A program made the position numbers and the translations under genes. The notes beneath the pieces are model-generated. The model was not told the origin of the DNA. It searched no databases and was given only the letters and a program-made list of their open reading frames with translations. Positions 13,620 to 26,180 of a stretch of DNA of 64,000 bases are shown here, piece after piece. The stretch's first letter is position 1. Every line of letters begins with the position of its first letter. The DNA comes from Chrysoperla carnea. Taxonomy: Eukaryota > Arthropoda > Insecta > Neuroptera > Chrysopidae. Location: the NCBI RefSeq assembly GCF_905475395.1, contig NC_058342.1, forward strand, positions 32,446,140 through 32,510,139, read 5' to 3'.

Positions 13620-14134
13620 CTTTTTATACCATGTGTATGAAATATACCAAGGTATACTAAGTTTAGTCACAAGTTTGTAACGCTAATAACGTTCATATTT
13701 ATGAACAAAATTTTGGTAGAAGTGTTCATAAAATCACCTAATTAGTCCATTTCCGCTTGTCTGTCTGTCTGTCTGTCGTCTGTCCGTCAAAACTAAACTT
13801 TTTATAACGTGGTTAGGATGTAAAAAGTGAGGTCGAGTTCGTAAATGAGCAACATAGGTCAATTGGACCCATTTTGTAAATCGTTAGAGATAGAACAAAA
13901 GTTTAAATGTAAAAAATGTTCCTTATCAAAAATTAAACAACTTTTGTTTGAAACATTTTTTCGTAAACATCACTGGTTGCCCGCGAGGGTGCAAATTATA
14001 TAATATGTATTATATAGGAATATCAGTTATGTATGTGTGACATGTATGTATGTGTAATGTGATAAAGTAATCAACACTGTGTGGTATACATGGTATTTCA
14101 ACAATTAACTCAGTCAATTGTTTGTTTTCACTTG
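13620..14134 (+). mobile_element. DINE-1/helentron-like element, full length
   Basis: Clearest copy in the window: 5' CTTTTTATACCATG, a (GTCT)n tract (13759-13787), then the 3' hairpin CAATTAACTCAGTCAATTG and the end TTTTCACTTG followed by T. 515 bp. Confidence 0.8.
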
Positions 14135-14550
14135 TTTTATTTATAAATTTAAAATAATCCTTTTTTTTGTTATTTTTATTCTGAATCATAAATGGAATTT
14201 GTGGTATTTTTATTTACTAAAATGATTCATGTTTCTTTTTATTTAATATTAAAAATCAGTTTATTTTTACCTTAAGCGGTGTAAAAATTGATTAGTCAGA
14301 TTTCAATCAAAGGTAAACACTTACATATGTGTCATCGATTAACAGTGGCGAATTTAATTTAACATGATTGTAGACAAAAAATATGAATACAATTTTTCGA
14401 TATCTGCCTTGACCTTCGAAATATCGAACACAAAAAACGAAAAATAATGAAAACCAAAACAAATGGCGGCCGTAATTATTGTGTTTGTTTTTTAAGCTTT
14501 TTTAATTTATTACAGATAATGCTAGCACTAACATTCAACACTTTCTATAC

Positions 14551-14595
14551 ATAATATTTCAATAATTAACTCAGTCAATTGTTTGTTTTCACTTG
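14551..14595 (+). mobile_element. Bare helentron-like 3' end
   Basis: Hairpin and TTTTCACTTG end only, preceded by caacactttctatacataat as in the 37380 copy. It abuts the MITE at 14630. Confidence 0.6.
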
Positions 14596-14629
14596 TTATA
14601 TTTGGTTACAGTTTTGGACACCTTGTCAA

Positions 14630-15064
14630 TAGGGTATTCTACTATTTTTGAAAAAGTACTTCAAAATGTTGATTTTGCTAATAAAAAGACACCAAAATTT
14701 ATTTCGGAAAATACACACGCTTTCTTGCCAAAAACTAAAATTAAATTGTCAAAAACGCAGGAATCCAATTTGAGGAAATAATATGGGTATCACTATACAA
14801 AATCACACAAATAAGTTTGACAGATATATTCATAGACATCTGATTATAATAAATATAAATACATACTTATTATCTATGGATAGATTATACCCAGCTGTCT
14901 ACACTGAACTAACTGATGGTCTATGACTCATACCGCTATGACATCACAGCAGGGTTTGCCCTGTGCTTTTATGACTCGAAATCAGAATATTTAAGTATAT
15001 TTTTACATAAATTTTAACTTTTTACAAATTTCATGATTTATTTTTGACTAACGGTAATACCCTA
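14630..15064. mobile_element. MITE, TAGGGTATT ends, copy 2
   Basis: Same ends and core as 5404-5883, with a shorter right half. Confidence 0.8.
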
Positions 15065-16267
15065 TTCCTCGCTTTAACCATTTTTGACTTGATAGTGAAG
15101 TCCTAGAGTTTTTATTAAATCATATCAACTCCATATTAAAAAACCAAAAAAAAATTTAACCGCACAGGTATTATATAACCTTAAATTTATATGGTAATTA
15201 TTATACTTAAGTTCCTGTGGAAGTAAAAAAAAAAAACCACATATTACCCTAGAACTATATCTTTGATTATGTGTTCACAGGGAAAAGGGGTTGATTTAGT
15301 GTTTGAATGTTTAATAGACTCTTCTAAGGTTGCCAACTGTTGTTTAATAAATTTAATCTGATTTAAAAAAAAAAGACATGGTTAAAGTGTTAAATATAAC
15401 TAACCACCTAAAAAGGGTTCCATATACTCGGGTTCTATATTGAGTTTGAATATTTTAAATCTTGTTTCCGGGACAATACAATAGTCGAAAGCATTCATTA
15501 CCCGACTGCGGGATGCAAAGGAGTAGTAATGTGTTTATCAGGCTATATATGTATGTATGATGTGGGTGGCCTCTGTGATAAGTAAAAAACGGAGGTTAAA
15601 CCCCCATTATTATTATTATTATTAGTTTTGTGATACGCTACCTTGCATTTTTAGAGTAATTACGTTCTTTTTTTTTATTTTTAGTTTTTCTCTTTCGATA
15701 TTTTTTGCATTCCTGTGCGTTGGTAATTTTAGATTTTAATTTGTTTTTCTCATATTTTCTTACACGATACTGTTTGCATATCTGTGCATAAAAGAAAAGT
15801 GTGCATAAAAGAAAAGTGTACGACTTTAATAATCGGGACCCATTAAAATGTAGTTCGAATACAAATGGGTCCCAACTTAAATACTACAGAACGGAATCCT
15901 AAAAACGATTGATATTATCGTTGTTAATTGATCATACATTATGTGTAAATTTGTGCCATAATCATATGTACCCTTGCCTTCCGTTCATCCCCCTTCCTCT
16001 TTCAACACTCCACCACTTTGTTTTATAATATCAATAACAATATTTATTTCATATTTAGTAGAGGAAATACATGACCTACCCTTTATTTAACAATTATTGA
16101 AGGGTGTGTTAATTTGTGCTACGGTAAATTGATTCTTTGTAAAAAGGGTTGAAAATTTTTATTCATAAATCATCCTAAATTTTCATGATTTTTATCAAAT
16201 TTAAGCATAGATATCCAAATAGTTTCACGTTAAATTCTTGGAAAAAAAACCCGTTTTGCCCGACTAA
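15065..16267. other. No gene; SINE tail fragment
   Basis: 15560-15632 is the tail of the ATT-tailed SINE (atgtgggtggcctctgtgat, cggaggttaaaccccc, ATT repeats). The rest has no recognised gene. Confidence 0.5.
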
Positions 16268-16442
16268 TTAAGGATGTATGAGCACGGTAGTGGGGGTAGA
16301 TTTCAAAAAAATATATTTTTTGCAATTTTGATGGTGAATTATGTTATAACTTGACAATATAAGACGAAAAGTAAGAATAAAATTTTTTGATATCTGGAGT
16401 AATTTTCAAAATATCGAAAAATGAAAATTTTGTTTAATTATT
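16268..16442. repeat. GAGCACGGTAG element, interrupted by a SINE
   Basis: Starts with the TIR taaggatgtatgagcacggt and follows the family to about 16442, where the SINE entered. Confidence 0.6.
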
Positions 16443-16714
16443 TAGATTAATATTAGTTAAGGTGTAAGCAATTCCGTCTGCGGTATGCTTAGGATAGCGG
16501 GTTCGATTCCCGCCGTCGCAACAAATTAATTTAATTAATAGCTGTGATGGGCGCATCTTATATGCATGAAGGAGGTGCATTCAGCCTCTCAAAATAATTG
16601 AGGAGCTGATAAATGAAATTATCAGCGGAAAGGTGGTAAAACACATACCTCTATAGCCTAAGTGTGTCCTTCGTGGGCAGCCAATATAACCTAACCTAAC
16701 CTAGATTAATATTA
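16443..16714 (+). mobile_element. tRNA-derived SINE with CCTAA tail and 13-bp TSD
   Basis: TAGATTAATATTA at 16443-16455 is repeated at 16702-16714. Between them, the head has a perfect tRNA T-arm (GCGGG TTCGATT CCCGC) as Pol III B box, a body, and a tail ATAACCTAACCTAACC. The last ~45 bp resemble the LINE at 35336-35657. The A box is degenerate. Confidence 0.85.
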
Positions 16715-17284
16715 TTGACTCGTGTGGGGATATCAGTGTTTTACCATATTTTAAGTCAATAATATTGACCGAATGGAGGCTAGTCTAAGAGATAGAAAGC
16801 AAAAAACTCTTTTTTTTGTGTAGTTGTTAGAAGTTTTTTTGGTAAATTGACTATAATTTGGATGCACTCAAAGTTGTTGATGCATGTCGTGTAATGTTTG
16901 TAATATTATAACAATTACGTTGATGTTTGAGGAAGAGTTTTTAGTGTATTATAAAGTAAGTTATGGGAATCTGAAGCCATATATACTTTATTTTTTTTAT
17001 TTTAGTCTCTCCATTTGTAATACATAAAATACACATGTATAGTTAAAGTCATTTATAGAGACATCGCTTATTCAACTTGTCAATTTTTTAAGGTGGTTCT
17101 CTCGCCGCCAATGTTAATCAAAAAAGGTTGTAATAGTTTAAGTCTTTATCTATCGTATAGTGAACTTTCGATCATACTTTACCGTGGAAAATTTTGTGAA
17201 AAATGTTTTCAAAGGTGTTCCAAGGAAAATAAGACCCTACCAACTTTTCTTGAATTATATTACCAGTTACCTATTAGAAGCCCG

Positions 17285-17480
17285 CAGATACGTGCTAACT
17301 CGACTTCATTAAAAGCATGGCCAGTCCGTGGATCAGTGAGTGAACGTAAATACAGGATTAACGCAAGGGCCAAAAAACCTCCAGACCCGTGCTAACTCGA
17401 CCCCATTTAAGGCATGGTCAACTTGTGGATCAATGAATGAACGCAGTCGCAGGTTTAACACGAGTTATTTTTGTACCGAA
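17285..17480. repeat. Two-unit tandem duplication (~97 bp)
   Basis: cgtgctaactcgac begins at 17291 and again at 17388. Units share gcatggNcaNNNNgtggatca and atgaacg-type words. Open frames across it (17093-17395, 17340-17543) shift between units, so I do not call them genes. Confidence 0.65.
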
Positions 17481-17984
17481 TTGTTTAGACCGGAGTTGTA
17501 TTGGCACCGGGTTGTTCTTGTGTCGAGTTATTTTATTAAATAACGAGTCTTCAATCACTTCTCTCTAGTGATTAAAACTAGCTTTGACCAGAAGTATCAG
17601 TCAAAACCACTTTTACCAGTCAAAAGTACTATTGCCTTTTTTTTAAGTTAAAAGTACTTTTGACTGAATAAGACTTTACACAAAAAATTTGCACATCGTA
17701 ACATTTCTATAATGTCGTAATAATTGATTTTGACTATAGTATATGTATACAGTACAGGTAACATGCCATTATGGACGAACATATACCGGAAACGATAGCT
17801 ATACTTTAATTTGTATCATATTCATAAAAATATTAATTATATAAATCAAATCGTTTTTGTAATAAATGAAAAAACAAATTTATTTTTATTATTCATGTTC
17901 TAAAACTACAGATTATTACTTTTTTCCATTTTTTTCCAAGAAAACAAGTTTTCTGAAAATCATTTTGAAACTTTTAATCTCTAG

Positions 17985-18130
17985 GTATATATTATAAATG
18001 CGAAAGTAAGTATGTTTGTTTGTTTGTTAAGCTTTCACGCTAAAACTAGCGAATGGTTTTTAATGAAACTGTACAACAATATAGCTCATACTTTAGAATA
18101 ACACATGAGATATAATTTATAAAGATATAT
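17985..18130 (+). mobile_element. Helitron-like 5' fragment
   Basis: tatattataaatgcgaaagt followed by a GTTT run and gctttcacgctaaaactagc is the usual 5' start of insect Helitrons; the rest is not found here. Confidence 0.5.
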
Positions 18131-18269
18131 CTATTAATAAAAAAATAAATAATTTTAACATTTGACATTATCATAAATTACAGATTTCTGTAAAAATAGT
18201 CAATATAAAATATTTCACGGCCATCTTTTCTGATATACTCAATGAATAATTACGACTATTGTAAATTTA

Positions 18270-18634
18270 AACAAATAACAGATATCAAACTGAAATACAG
18301 CGTGCTAAGGACGTAAATAGTGAGGTCGAGTTCGTAAATGAGCAACATAGGTCAACTGGGTCTTGAGTCCGTAGGATTCATCTTGTAAACCGTTAGAGAC
18401 AGAACAAAAGTATAAATGTAAGAAATATTTCTTATAAAAAAATAAACAACTTTCGCTTGAAACATTTTTTCGTAAAAATCACTGTTTACCCGTGAGGGCG
18501 CAAATTATCCGCAATTTGTATAGTATGTATTATATGGGAATATCAGTTATATATGTGTAATGTGACAAAGTAATGAACACTGTCTATACATAGTATTTCA
18601 ATAATTAACTCAGTTAACTGTTTGTTTTCACTTG
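18270..18634 (+). mobile_element. DINE-1/helentron-like element, 3' part
   Basis: From gatatcaaactgaaatacag to the hairpin (ttaactcagttaactg) and TTTTCACTTG; the GTCY tract and 5' end are lost. Confidence 0.7.
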
Positions 18635-19555
18635 TTTTTATTTAAATTTTAAAATGTATCACTCTTATTGAAGGACCCTTTATTGCCAAATTTATTTAAT
18701 TTAGAAGCTGCTGTTAGTATTAAGTGTTTGAAGATCGTATATTTTTATAAATAAATGAGATCACCTTAAGTTTGAGAATGAATATTTTTAAATAAGACTT
18801 ATTCAGCAATTTATAAAAATTAGATTTGAATGGAAGCTGTATGCTAGTAATGAGTGCAATGTAATCTATAGATAAAGACGATTCATTGAATTTATCACAC
18901 TTCAAATGAATAAGTTAAGGTTGTTTGTGTAATCAATATAAAAACAACACTAAGAAAGTATGACTGCCATTCAGGGGCGTAGTTATCACCGTATCAGCCT
19001 TATTAATGATACTGGGCCCCCGAGCTACAGAGGCCTCTTACGTATGTAAGCAAAAATCAGTTTCTAGACAAAAAACTAACATACAAATTCAAGTACTAAT
19101 TTTAATTATGGATATTTAAGCATGATAACAATTTTTTATTTAAAGGTTCAAAATTTATTTATTCGCTCCGTGTGTGAGTTTCGTTTCCATGGTAACGATA
19201 CATTACTTTAATTATAGAATTGTATGGATGCATATATAATTGTATGGATTGCATTTATGACTTACATTGATAATTTAATATTATTGTCTCACAAAATTTA
19301 AATAAATAATTATGAAAATTTACATTTGAAAAATAATATTTGTGCAATTTGATTTCTTAATTGCACAATTTTTAATGCATTCAGTTTAATTAATTAGTGT
19401 TTTTCAATAATTTTAATTTGACATTTCTATAACATTCACATGTAAAGAACTACAAATTAGTCATAACAGCCTCCTTTAACGCCAAAATTGTTCACTGGAA
19501 GCGCTGGCATCGATTTTATTGTCCCTACCATGACTACGCACACAACCAATAGGTA
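18635..19555. other. No gene seen
   Basis: AT-rich with a short GC-richer island near 18970-19035; nothing recognised. Confidence 0.4.
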
Positions 19556-20109
19556 AGTAAACTTTTACTCAAAGAATATATGATTAAAATACCAGCGTAG
19601 GTATCCACGCAAATTTTTAAGAAAAAAGTCATTGAAAATCGATATAAAATACATTGGCTTTTATGAAGGAATCTCAAAAAACGACATATTTTGAAAGTTT
19701 TTGATAATTTTCATTTGGAATGAATAGAAACAAATTTAAAAAACCTTTTTAATAGAAAGTAAACATATTAGCAATGGCATAGAAAAGAAAAAAACCAAGT
19801 GTCTCTGTCCATATAAGGAATGTAAGAGCACGGTAGATTTAGGGTTGAAATTATTTTTATCTTATTTTCAACTTTGATGATGAACTTTATTGTAACTTCA
19901 TGAATGTTGACGAAAAAAACGAATAGAATTTTTCGATATCTGCCTTGGTTTTCGAAATATCGAAAGCTGAATAATTAAACAAAATTTTCAATTTTCGATA
20001 TTTTGAAAATCGTATAAATACTTTTCGTTATGATATAATTTATCATTAAAATTGAAAATATCAATTTTTTAAATTCATGCCCCCACTACCGTGCTCATAC
20101 ATCCTTAAC
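19556..20109 (+). mobile_element. GAGCACGGTAG element, most complete copy
   Basis: The inner part 19813-20109 has TIRs: ataaggaatgtaagagcacg on the left pairs with the tgctcatacatccttaa end on the right. Internal bases hold the inverted words tcgatatctgcc and ttttcgatattttgaaa. The outer left 250 bp travel with it in other copies. Confidence 0.7.
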
Positions 20110-20419
20110 CGTTCAGTTAGAATTAGGTAGTTAATATAATATGAAAGTAATGTTTTGTAATTATGTATTATGCATAATTTTTATTAAGTAAAAACAATTT
20201 ACTTATCTTTTTAAAAATATTGTGACTTATTAAAATAATAACAAAATTATTATTACCATACATGTTATTAATTATATCATAATATTATCGTTTTGTTACT
20301 TTATTTATCATTTACGGGAACGAAAAGAGGGAAGCGAGTGGATACTTTTAACACTTACATACAAAAAAAGAATTTATTGACAAGAGAAATTGTTTTACAA
20401 GTTTATATTTAAGGAGATA

Positions 20420-20965
20420 TGATTTCAATAAAACTTTATAAATACATTTTTTGATTAACAAAGTTTCAAAAAATCACAACAAATTCCTAGGTAATCGGGT
20501 TTTTTAATTTTTATTTTATCGTTCAAAGTTGGCTGAAAAAATGATGAATCATATAGGTTATCCTTTTCAATTGGATATTTCTATATCAAAAAATCTAGAG
20601 AGTGTGATAAAAAACTATCTAAAATATTTAAACAATTTTGTAGTTTATAAAAATACCATCAAAATATAAGTTTGTCGATGATATCAAAACAAAACTTTAA
20701 TTTAATTATGAGTTCATCGAAGATCCAATTTTTTTATGAACAAAGACGACTATAGTTAGTTTATTAATGATTGAAGAGAGATATCTATATTATCAAATTT
20801 ATAAGCAGCACTTGCACACAATATATTATATATTTTTGTAGTTGCGTGGTATTGTAAAGCTAAAAATAACACATTATTTGACTACAAAGCATGTATTTAG
20901 TTTATATGTATGTACTGTGTAATAAACCAAAACTTTTTTACAATACTGTAGGGCTACAATCACCT
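20420..20965 (-). repeat. Interspersed 535-bp repeat, copy 3
   Basis: Inverted, nearly identical in layout to 12660-13200. Confidence 0.8.
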
Positions 20966-21265
20966 TAAGTTGCAATGTTTGTATGTATGTATATTTGAAT
21001 GTAAGTATGTTTGTTCGGGTTAAATTTTGTAACAGAATTTGAAAGCAGTTATCCTCAGCAAATTGAGCTGAAATCTTGCATACACTTTTAGTTTGGAAGA
21101 CCATTAGCTAAGTGACGTCACAATTAGCTAAGTGACGTCGTTCTAAATCCAATATGTTGGAGATCAGTTATTTTTTATGCACTGCCATGATATGGGTATC
21201 AAATGAAAGGGTTTGGCGAGAAAAACAAATTTTCATATATAAATCGATAGGTCCATCCATTTTTA
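20966..21265. repeat. Dispersed repeat shared with 2510-2790
   Basis: Contains an internal duplication of attagctaagtgacgtc (21103 and 21123). It leads directly into the foldback element. Confidence 0.55.
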
Positions 21266-21740
21266 GGGTAACCTGATTTTCCCATCGCTTCCACCATATT
21301 TGATATGTATACATTTTTTTAGTCTAAAATTAATAATTTTTATAAAAAATACTTTTTAAGGGACAAGCTTTTATTTTACTAAAAAGTAGAAAATAATTTT
21401 ATCTATGAGTCACTGATACCCGACTATTTGTATAAGCTTGAGGCGCTTAATTTCAAGAATGAATCGAAAAATAATTAGGCCATGTAGAGCAGATGAGGCG
21501 TTCCGATTCATTTTTGATATTTTAAATTGAACACCTCAAGCTTTTACAAATAGTCGGGTATGAGTGACTCATAGATAAAATTATTTTCTACTTTTTAGTA
21601 CAATAAAAGCTTGTCTCTTAAAAAGTATTTTTTATTAAAATTTTTATTTATTTTTAAATAAAAATATTGTTTTAAAGACAAGCTTTTGTTGTACTAAGTG
21701 AAATAGAAATAATTTTTAGCGCAATAAAAGCTTGTCCTTA
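21266..21740. mobile_element. Foldback element with long inverted arms
   Basis: The left arm (about 21345-21450) and right arm (about 21540-21635) are reverse complements over roughly 100 bp, sharing aaaagtagaaaataatttta, tatgagtcact and cccgactatttgta. A further word gacaagcttttNttgtacta repeats outside the right arm. No coding sequence. Confidence 0.8.
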
Positions 21741-22239
21741 TTGAATATTTTTGCTGTGTTCAATTAGGGAACTAATTTACAATTCATGTGTAATAATTTT
21801 GGAATAAATTTTTTATTTAATCTTTTTTTAGGTAATTTAATCCTAGGTTTACTTTTTGAAAAGATTAAATTATTTGTTGTGTAAGTATATGGAAAAAAAT
21901 AAAATAAATAAGTACTTGTGAACAAACGGGCAGACCGCGCCGGGTCGGGCCGGAAATACAATAAGGTCTTTTATTTACTCATTTATTATTATATAAAAAT
22001 TCTTTCTTAATTGTATGTATTCAATTCCTTGCACTTCCTGTAACGTAAGATCTGTTACGCATTCTTGTTAAATCCACCCACAATCCAAATATGCGTATTG
22101 TTTTATTCTAAAAAAAAGTACCGAATGTCCTTAACCTTAGAAATTATTTAGAAAACTATTTTTGATTCGGTGTAGTTTTTTTTATTTTCTATAGTCGTTA
22201 GGACCCTAGTTAGGGATCTAACCTATTACCTATTATAAC

Positions 22240-22740
22240 GAGTTGTATCGAAATTTAAGGCAAAAAAATTCCCTGTTTTTTTTTGCAATTTTCTTAAGGA
22301 AAAATTAGGAAAAACGGAAAAAACAAGTTTTTCATTTCGGAATTTGATAAAATTCAGTTAATAAGGTAAATTTTATCAAAAAAATTAAAAAATCGAGTTG
22401 ATTTTACGATAGGGAGATAAGTTTTGAAGATAACGTGATAAATCGATCCGAGATATCGTTTTTCTCAGAAAGTATTCGCACAATTGTAAAATGTACACGA
22501 TTTTTTAATTTTAAGATTCAAACTTACCTTATAGACTGAGTTTAAGTGGAAATGGAGACACAAAATTGTTACAATTTTCTTGAAAGGGTAGAAAAAGTCG
22601 GGAAATTTTTTTGTTTCGGAATTGGACATAATTCAGTATTTAGAGTAATTTTGATCCAAAAAATTTAAGCACATAGTTCAATTCCCGTTTGGACGAGTAG
22701 TTTTTGAGAAAAATGATCGAAGACCCAGCAAAAATAGACT
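22240..22740. repeat. Diverged dyad satellite
   Basis: One to two decayed units with ggaatttgataaaattcagt, the gagttgattttacgataggg box and its opposed partner; the GGGGTACCCC centre is lost. Confidence 0.6.
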
Positions 22741-23880
22741 GAAAATTATATAGACCCGGAGTATTGTTGTAATTAAGAGGGATTGGTTGGGTTGGATGGA
22801 ATGCTAAAAATGGAATACTATTACAGAAATTTTTCGGCCAATTTTTTCCTTATTTCATCGAATTGTCAATGATTTATATACTTTTGGGTTATTTTTACGC
22901 AATTTTCCATGTAACGGGTGCGCTAAAAATGCTAAAACTCTTATAACAATGCAGACTACATTATCTAAATTTAAAAATCCAATAAAATTCAAAAATTATC
23001 ACTTCAAACATTAATTGTTTAAAAAATCAAAAATTTTAAAACATTTAAAAAAAATCTATGTAACGGTTTTCAATTTTCTTGGCTTAAAAAGTCAAATTAT
23101 CAAGAAAATCATCCGTTTCCTAAATAAACAAAAAAAACAAGAAAAGTTTGATGTACTTACACTGTTCCAAAATATTTACAACTAGAACCAAAACAAACAC
23201 TAATTTTTGTAACATTTTGTAAAGTATTTTTTAAAAATTGTAAATAAATAAACTTCAAAAACAAATTTTTTAAAAAAAAGCAAATAAAATTGTCAAAAAT
23301 ATCACATAATCGTCCAAAATATTTTGTAAAAAAAAAAAATTAAAATTAAAATCGCGTTCTCTATTTGTCTATGAAATCACTTGAAAAAAACGCCGAAATA
23401 AAATATAGCCGATAGGTTTTCGAAATAAATAAAGCAAATGTTTGTTATTGTATTGTTACAATAAAATTGCTTGCAGCGAAAAAAACTTGAACTAAACTGA
23501 AACTGAGTCACAAACACACATGGTTTAATACAGACTGGTATAGTGATGGTGAATCAAATCTGTGTGTTGTGTGATATGAATGGAACAATATAATCCCTCC
23601 ACAATTTTCATTTTTAATTCATAATAAAATAGCTTAGTATGAAATAACACCCCACCCCATATTCATTGAGACAACCGTCTGGCATTCAATAACATGGTAG
23701 TTGGAAGAAATAGCCTCGGAAAAAATAGATCCGAAAATAGAGATCCCAAAGATCTTTCCTTAAAAAATGGGACACTATTAAGAAAACGAAAATGTTAATT
23801 ATTTATATGTTTATTTTCGGATCTATTTTTTCGTCACTATTTTTTCCGAGGCTATTTTTTCCTAAATTCGAATAACACAG
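22741..23880. other. No gene seen
   Basis: AT-rich. An inverted pair at about 23700-23745 and 23815-23865 (atagcctcggaaaaaataga and its complement) marks a small foldback of about 165 bp. Confidence 0.5.
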
Positions 23881-23884
23881 TCAG

Positions 23885-24640
23885 ACAGATCAGGATACCG
23901 GGTCACTCTCTTGTTTAAGAGAATCGAGCACCGATCTCGTTAACTCGAGGAGGGTCGTCCCAAAACCCTTTTCACCTGAGCCTGTCATTCTCAGAGCAAG
24001 GTGCACCGTAATTTACCGAATCAAGGAGTTGCTTTGACAGGTCCATTCTGATTATTGGAATTTTTCGTAAGGCATACGAGAAGCCAAGCTGTACATAACC
24101 ACAGCTAGTCCATTTGACTGTGATCGGTTGAAATTCATTAGAATATAGTTGAGACACCCTGGTGAGACTTTTCATAACTTGAGAATAATAGATAATCTCA
24201 ATTTTAGGTGCCTGTATGAAGGACGTTGAAATCTCCGTACATGTTATTTGCACCAACCGAAATCTGTCGGGTGTCATATTTAGAATGTTTGGGTCTGAAA
24301 CCTTGTACCCATCAATTTCGACGGAGAAGCTGTGGACTTTCTGTGCGGTGTCCAGTCTTGATAGAATTATATCCTATAGCTTAATCTGCTGAAAATAGTA
24401 CCTCATAAAGCTCCGGTTGACTGGTTTTTTCCTGCGGCATTCTTGATCTTAAGAATGATTGTTTTGATCAAGGTCCCTGCCGGAGTCCTGGGCACTTACC
24501 CTGAGTGTTTATTGGAACAGAGAAGATTGTTATTATGAGATAACATCTCACATTCATTTAGACAATGAAGCCATAGCATTTGGACTACCCTTTTAGGAAA
24601 TAATAGCTGGACCAATCTCGTAACAACGCCGAATGACAAC
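23885..24640 (+). mobile_element. Retroelement fragment related to 38014-38760
   Basis: Moderately GC-rich compared with its flanks and similar in opposite orientation to the intron-10 element, for example at 24000-24110 and 24270-24300. The minus frame 24277-23972 is antisense to the inferred element and not conserved. Confidence 0.5.
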
Positions 24641-24985
24641 ATCGTTTTAACTTTGAATGTCAAAATCACTGGCCATGTTCATAAATTATAACAAATTTTA
24701 CACAAGCATTGTTAAACAGGTGTTTTTTCGAAGTGACAGAGCTACCGTATACTGAACTATAAATAGTTGTATAGAGATAATCGTATTATTGATAACAATG
24801 TATACGTTACAGGTAAAAATAATACAGGTATTATATAGAATGGCTAGTCATTCTATAAAATATTGAGTAAAATAAAACTAATTTGGCGGATCTCATTAAA
24901 AGTTATTATTTTCCGAGGGAAAATGAAAGCATGATAGTCAAATGACATTCTAGAAAACCAAAGGGTTGGGTTGAGCCTTCCAGCC

Positions 24986-25150
24986 ATAAAAATTCATAGT
25001 AGCGTAAAGTTTGAGTGTAAAAATTGTTTCTTATAAAAAATAAACAACTTTTGTTTGAAACATTTTTTCGAAAATAACTTTGTTTTCCCATGAGAGTGAA
25101 TAAGGACAAAACTTTAGTTTTCTTTTTCTCAAAAACTATAAAAGATGGTG
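24986..25150 (+). mobile_element. Fragment of DINE-1/helentron-like family
   Basis: taaaaattgtttcttataaa to ctcaaaaactataaaagatg matches the middle of the family (compare 37130-37280). Confidence 0.5.
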
Positions 25151-25227
25151 AGTTGAAAATTTGTAGGTAGCTTCATTGATTCTAATTTCATACTAAGCCC
25201 ATGAATTGATATTACTTATAAGTTTGA

Positions 25228-25540
25228 TAGAGCCTAAATGGCCGAGCGGTCTAAGGCGTTCGTCTTAGAACGTTGGACTATTTAGACTTAGGTTGCGGGT
25301 TCGAATCCAGGCAGCGGTAGTGTGAACAATTTATAATTAATGGGAGTGCAGAATTGATCACATTATCGCCGCTTGGATAAGAACGAAGTAACCGACTCCA
25401 CCCACATCAAAAATGTAACTGTAAATATGTTTGTAATTGAATAAATAAAGATTAACAAATAATGGTGTGGGTGGTCTCTGTGATAAGGCGTATGTCACAA
25501 ATACGGAGGTTAAACCTCCATTATTATTATTATTTTAAGT
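25228..25540 (+). mobile_element. tRNA-derived SINE with (ATT)n tail
   Basis: The head has consensus Pol III boxes: A box TGGCCGAGCGG and B box GGTTCGAATCC, as in tRNA-Leu/Ser. The T-stem and acceptor stem do not pair, so it is not a tRNA gene. The body (cgcttggataagaacgaagt) and tail (cggaggttaaacctccatt, then ATT repeats) recur at 57681-57860 and 15560-15632. Confidence 0.85.
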
Positions 25541-26180
25541 TTATTAAGAGTTATTTTGTATGAAAAATAATGTCGCCTCACCAAATTTTATCAAAATTAC
25601 CATATCTTTGCAACTTCAAGAGCGTACAGCGCAAAAACGGGGTAACTTTTATGAGGGCATTTTTAGCTAAAATGGGCTTATTTTGAGCTAAGTTATATTT
25701 GGTAGAACGTTGTAAAGACTTTTTGCGAAACCCTGTAAAATGCCTAGTTATTTCGTAGAATATCTAATTAAACATTGCCAGTAACACAGGTAATTAGACT
25801 CTCTCACTTTAACAAACACACACAATGTTATAAAAAGAGAAAGCTTATTGAATTTGTATATATTTGATCTTTGTTTTATTTAATAATTCTGGTTCTTTGT
25901 ATCAATTTGAAACCAAAATTTTTATGAATGAAGATTTCTTGATTTAAAAGTGGGAGTAAAAAGAATGTAATTTTAAGACCCTTTTGATAGTTTTTTTTTG
26001 TTGTTGTCTAGTTTTGTTATTAAGGGTGTGTTATAAACTAGTTTAGGGCACAACAGGTAGATATTAGTTTTCGAAATTTTTGTGATCTTTTATATGAGGC
26101 AAATACACAATGTCACAGAAAAAACGACCATACTAATAGATGTCATCTGTAAAATTTCTCAAAGTTTTATTTTTTTGCAC
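25541..26180. other. No gene seen
   Basis: No coding frame or repeat recognised before the inverted exon copy. Confidence 0.4.

Noticed and set aside
17093..17543. Two overlapping small genes
   Set aside because: Frames cross a tandem duplication and shift between units; no family or splice sites.
25228..25320. tRNA-Leu/Ser gene
   Set aside because: A and B boxes are good, but the acceptor and T stems do not pair and a SINE body with ATT tail follows; copies of the body occur elsewhere.
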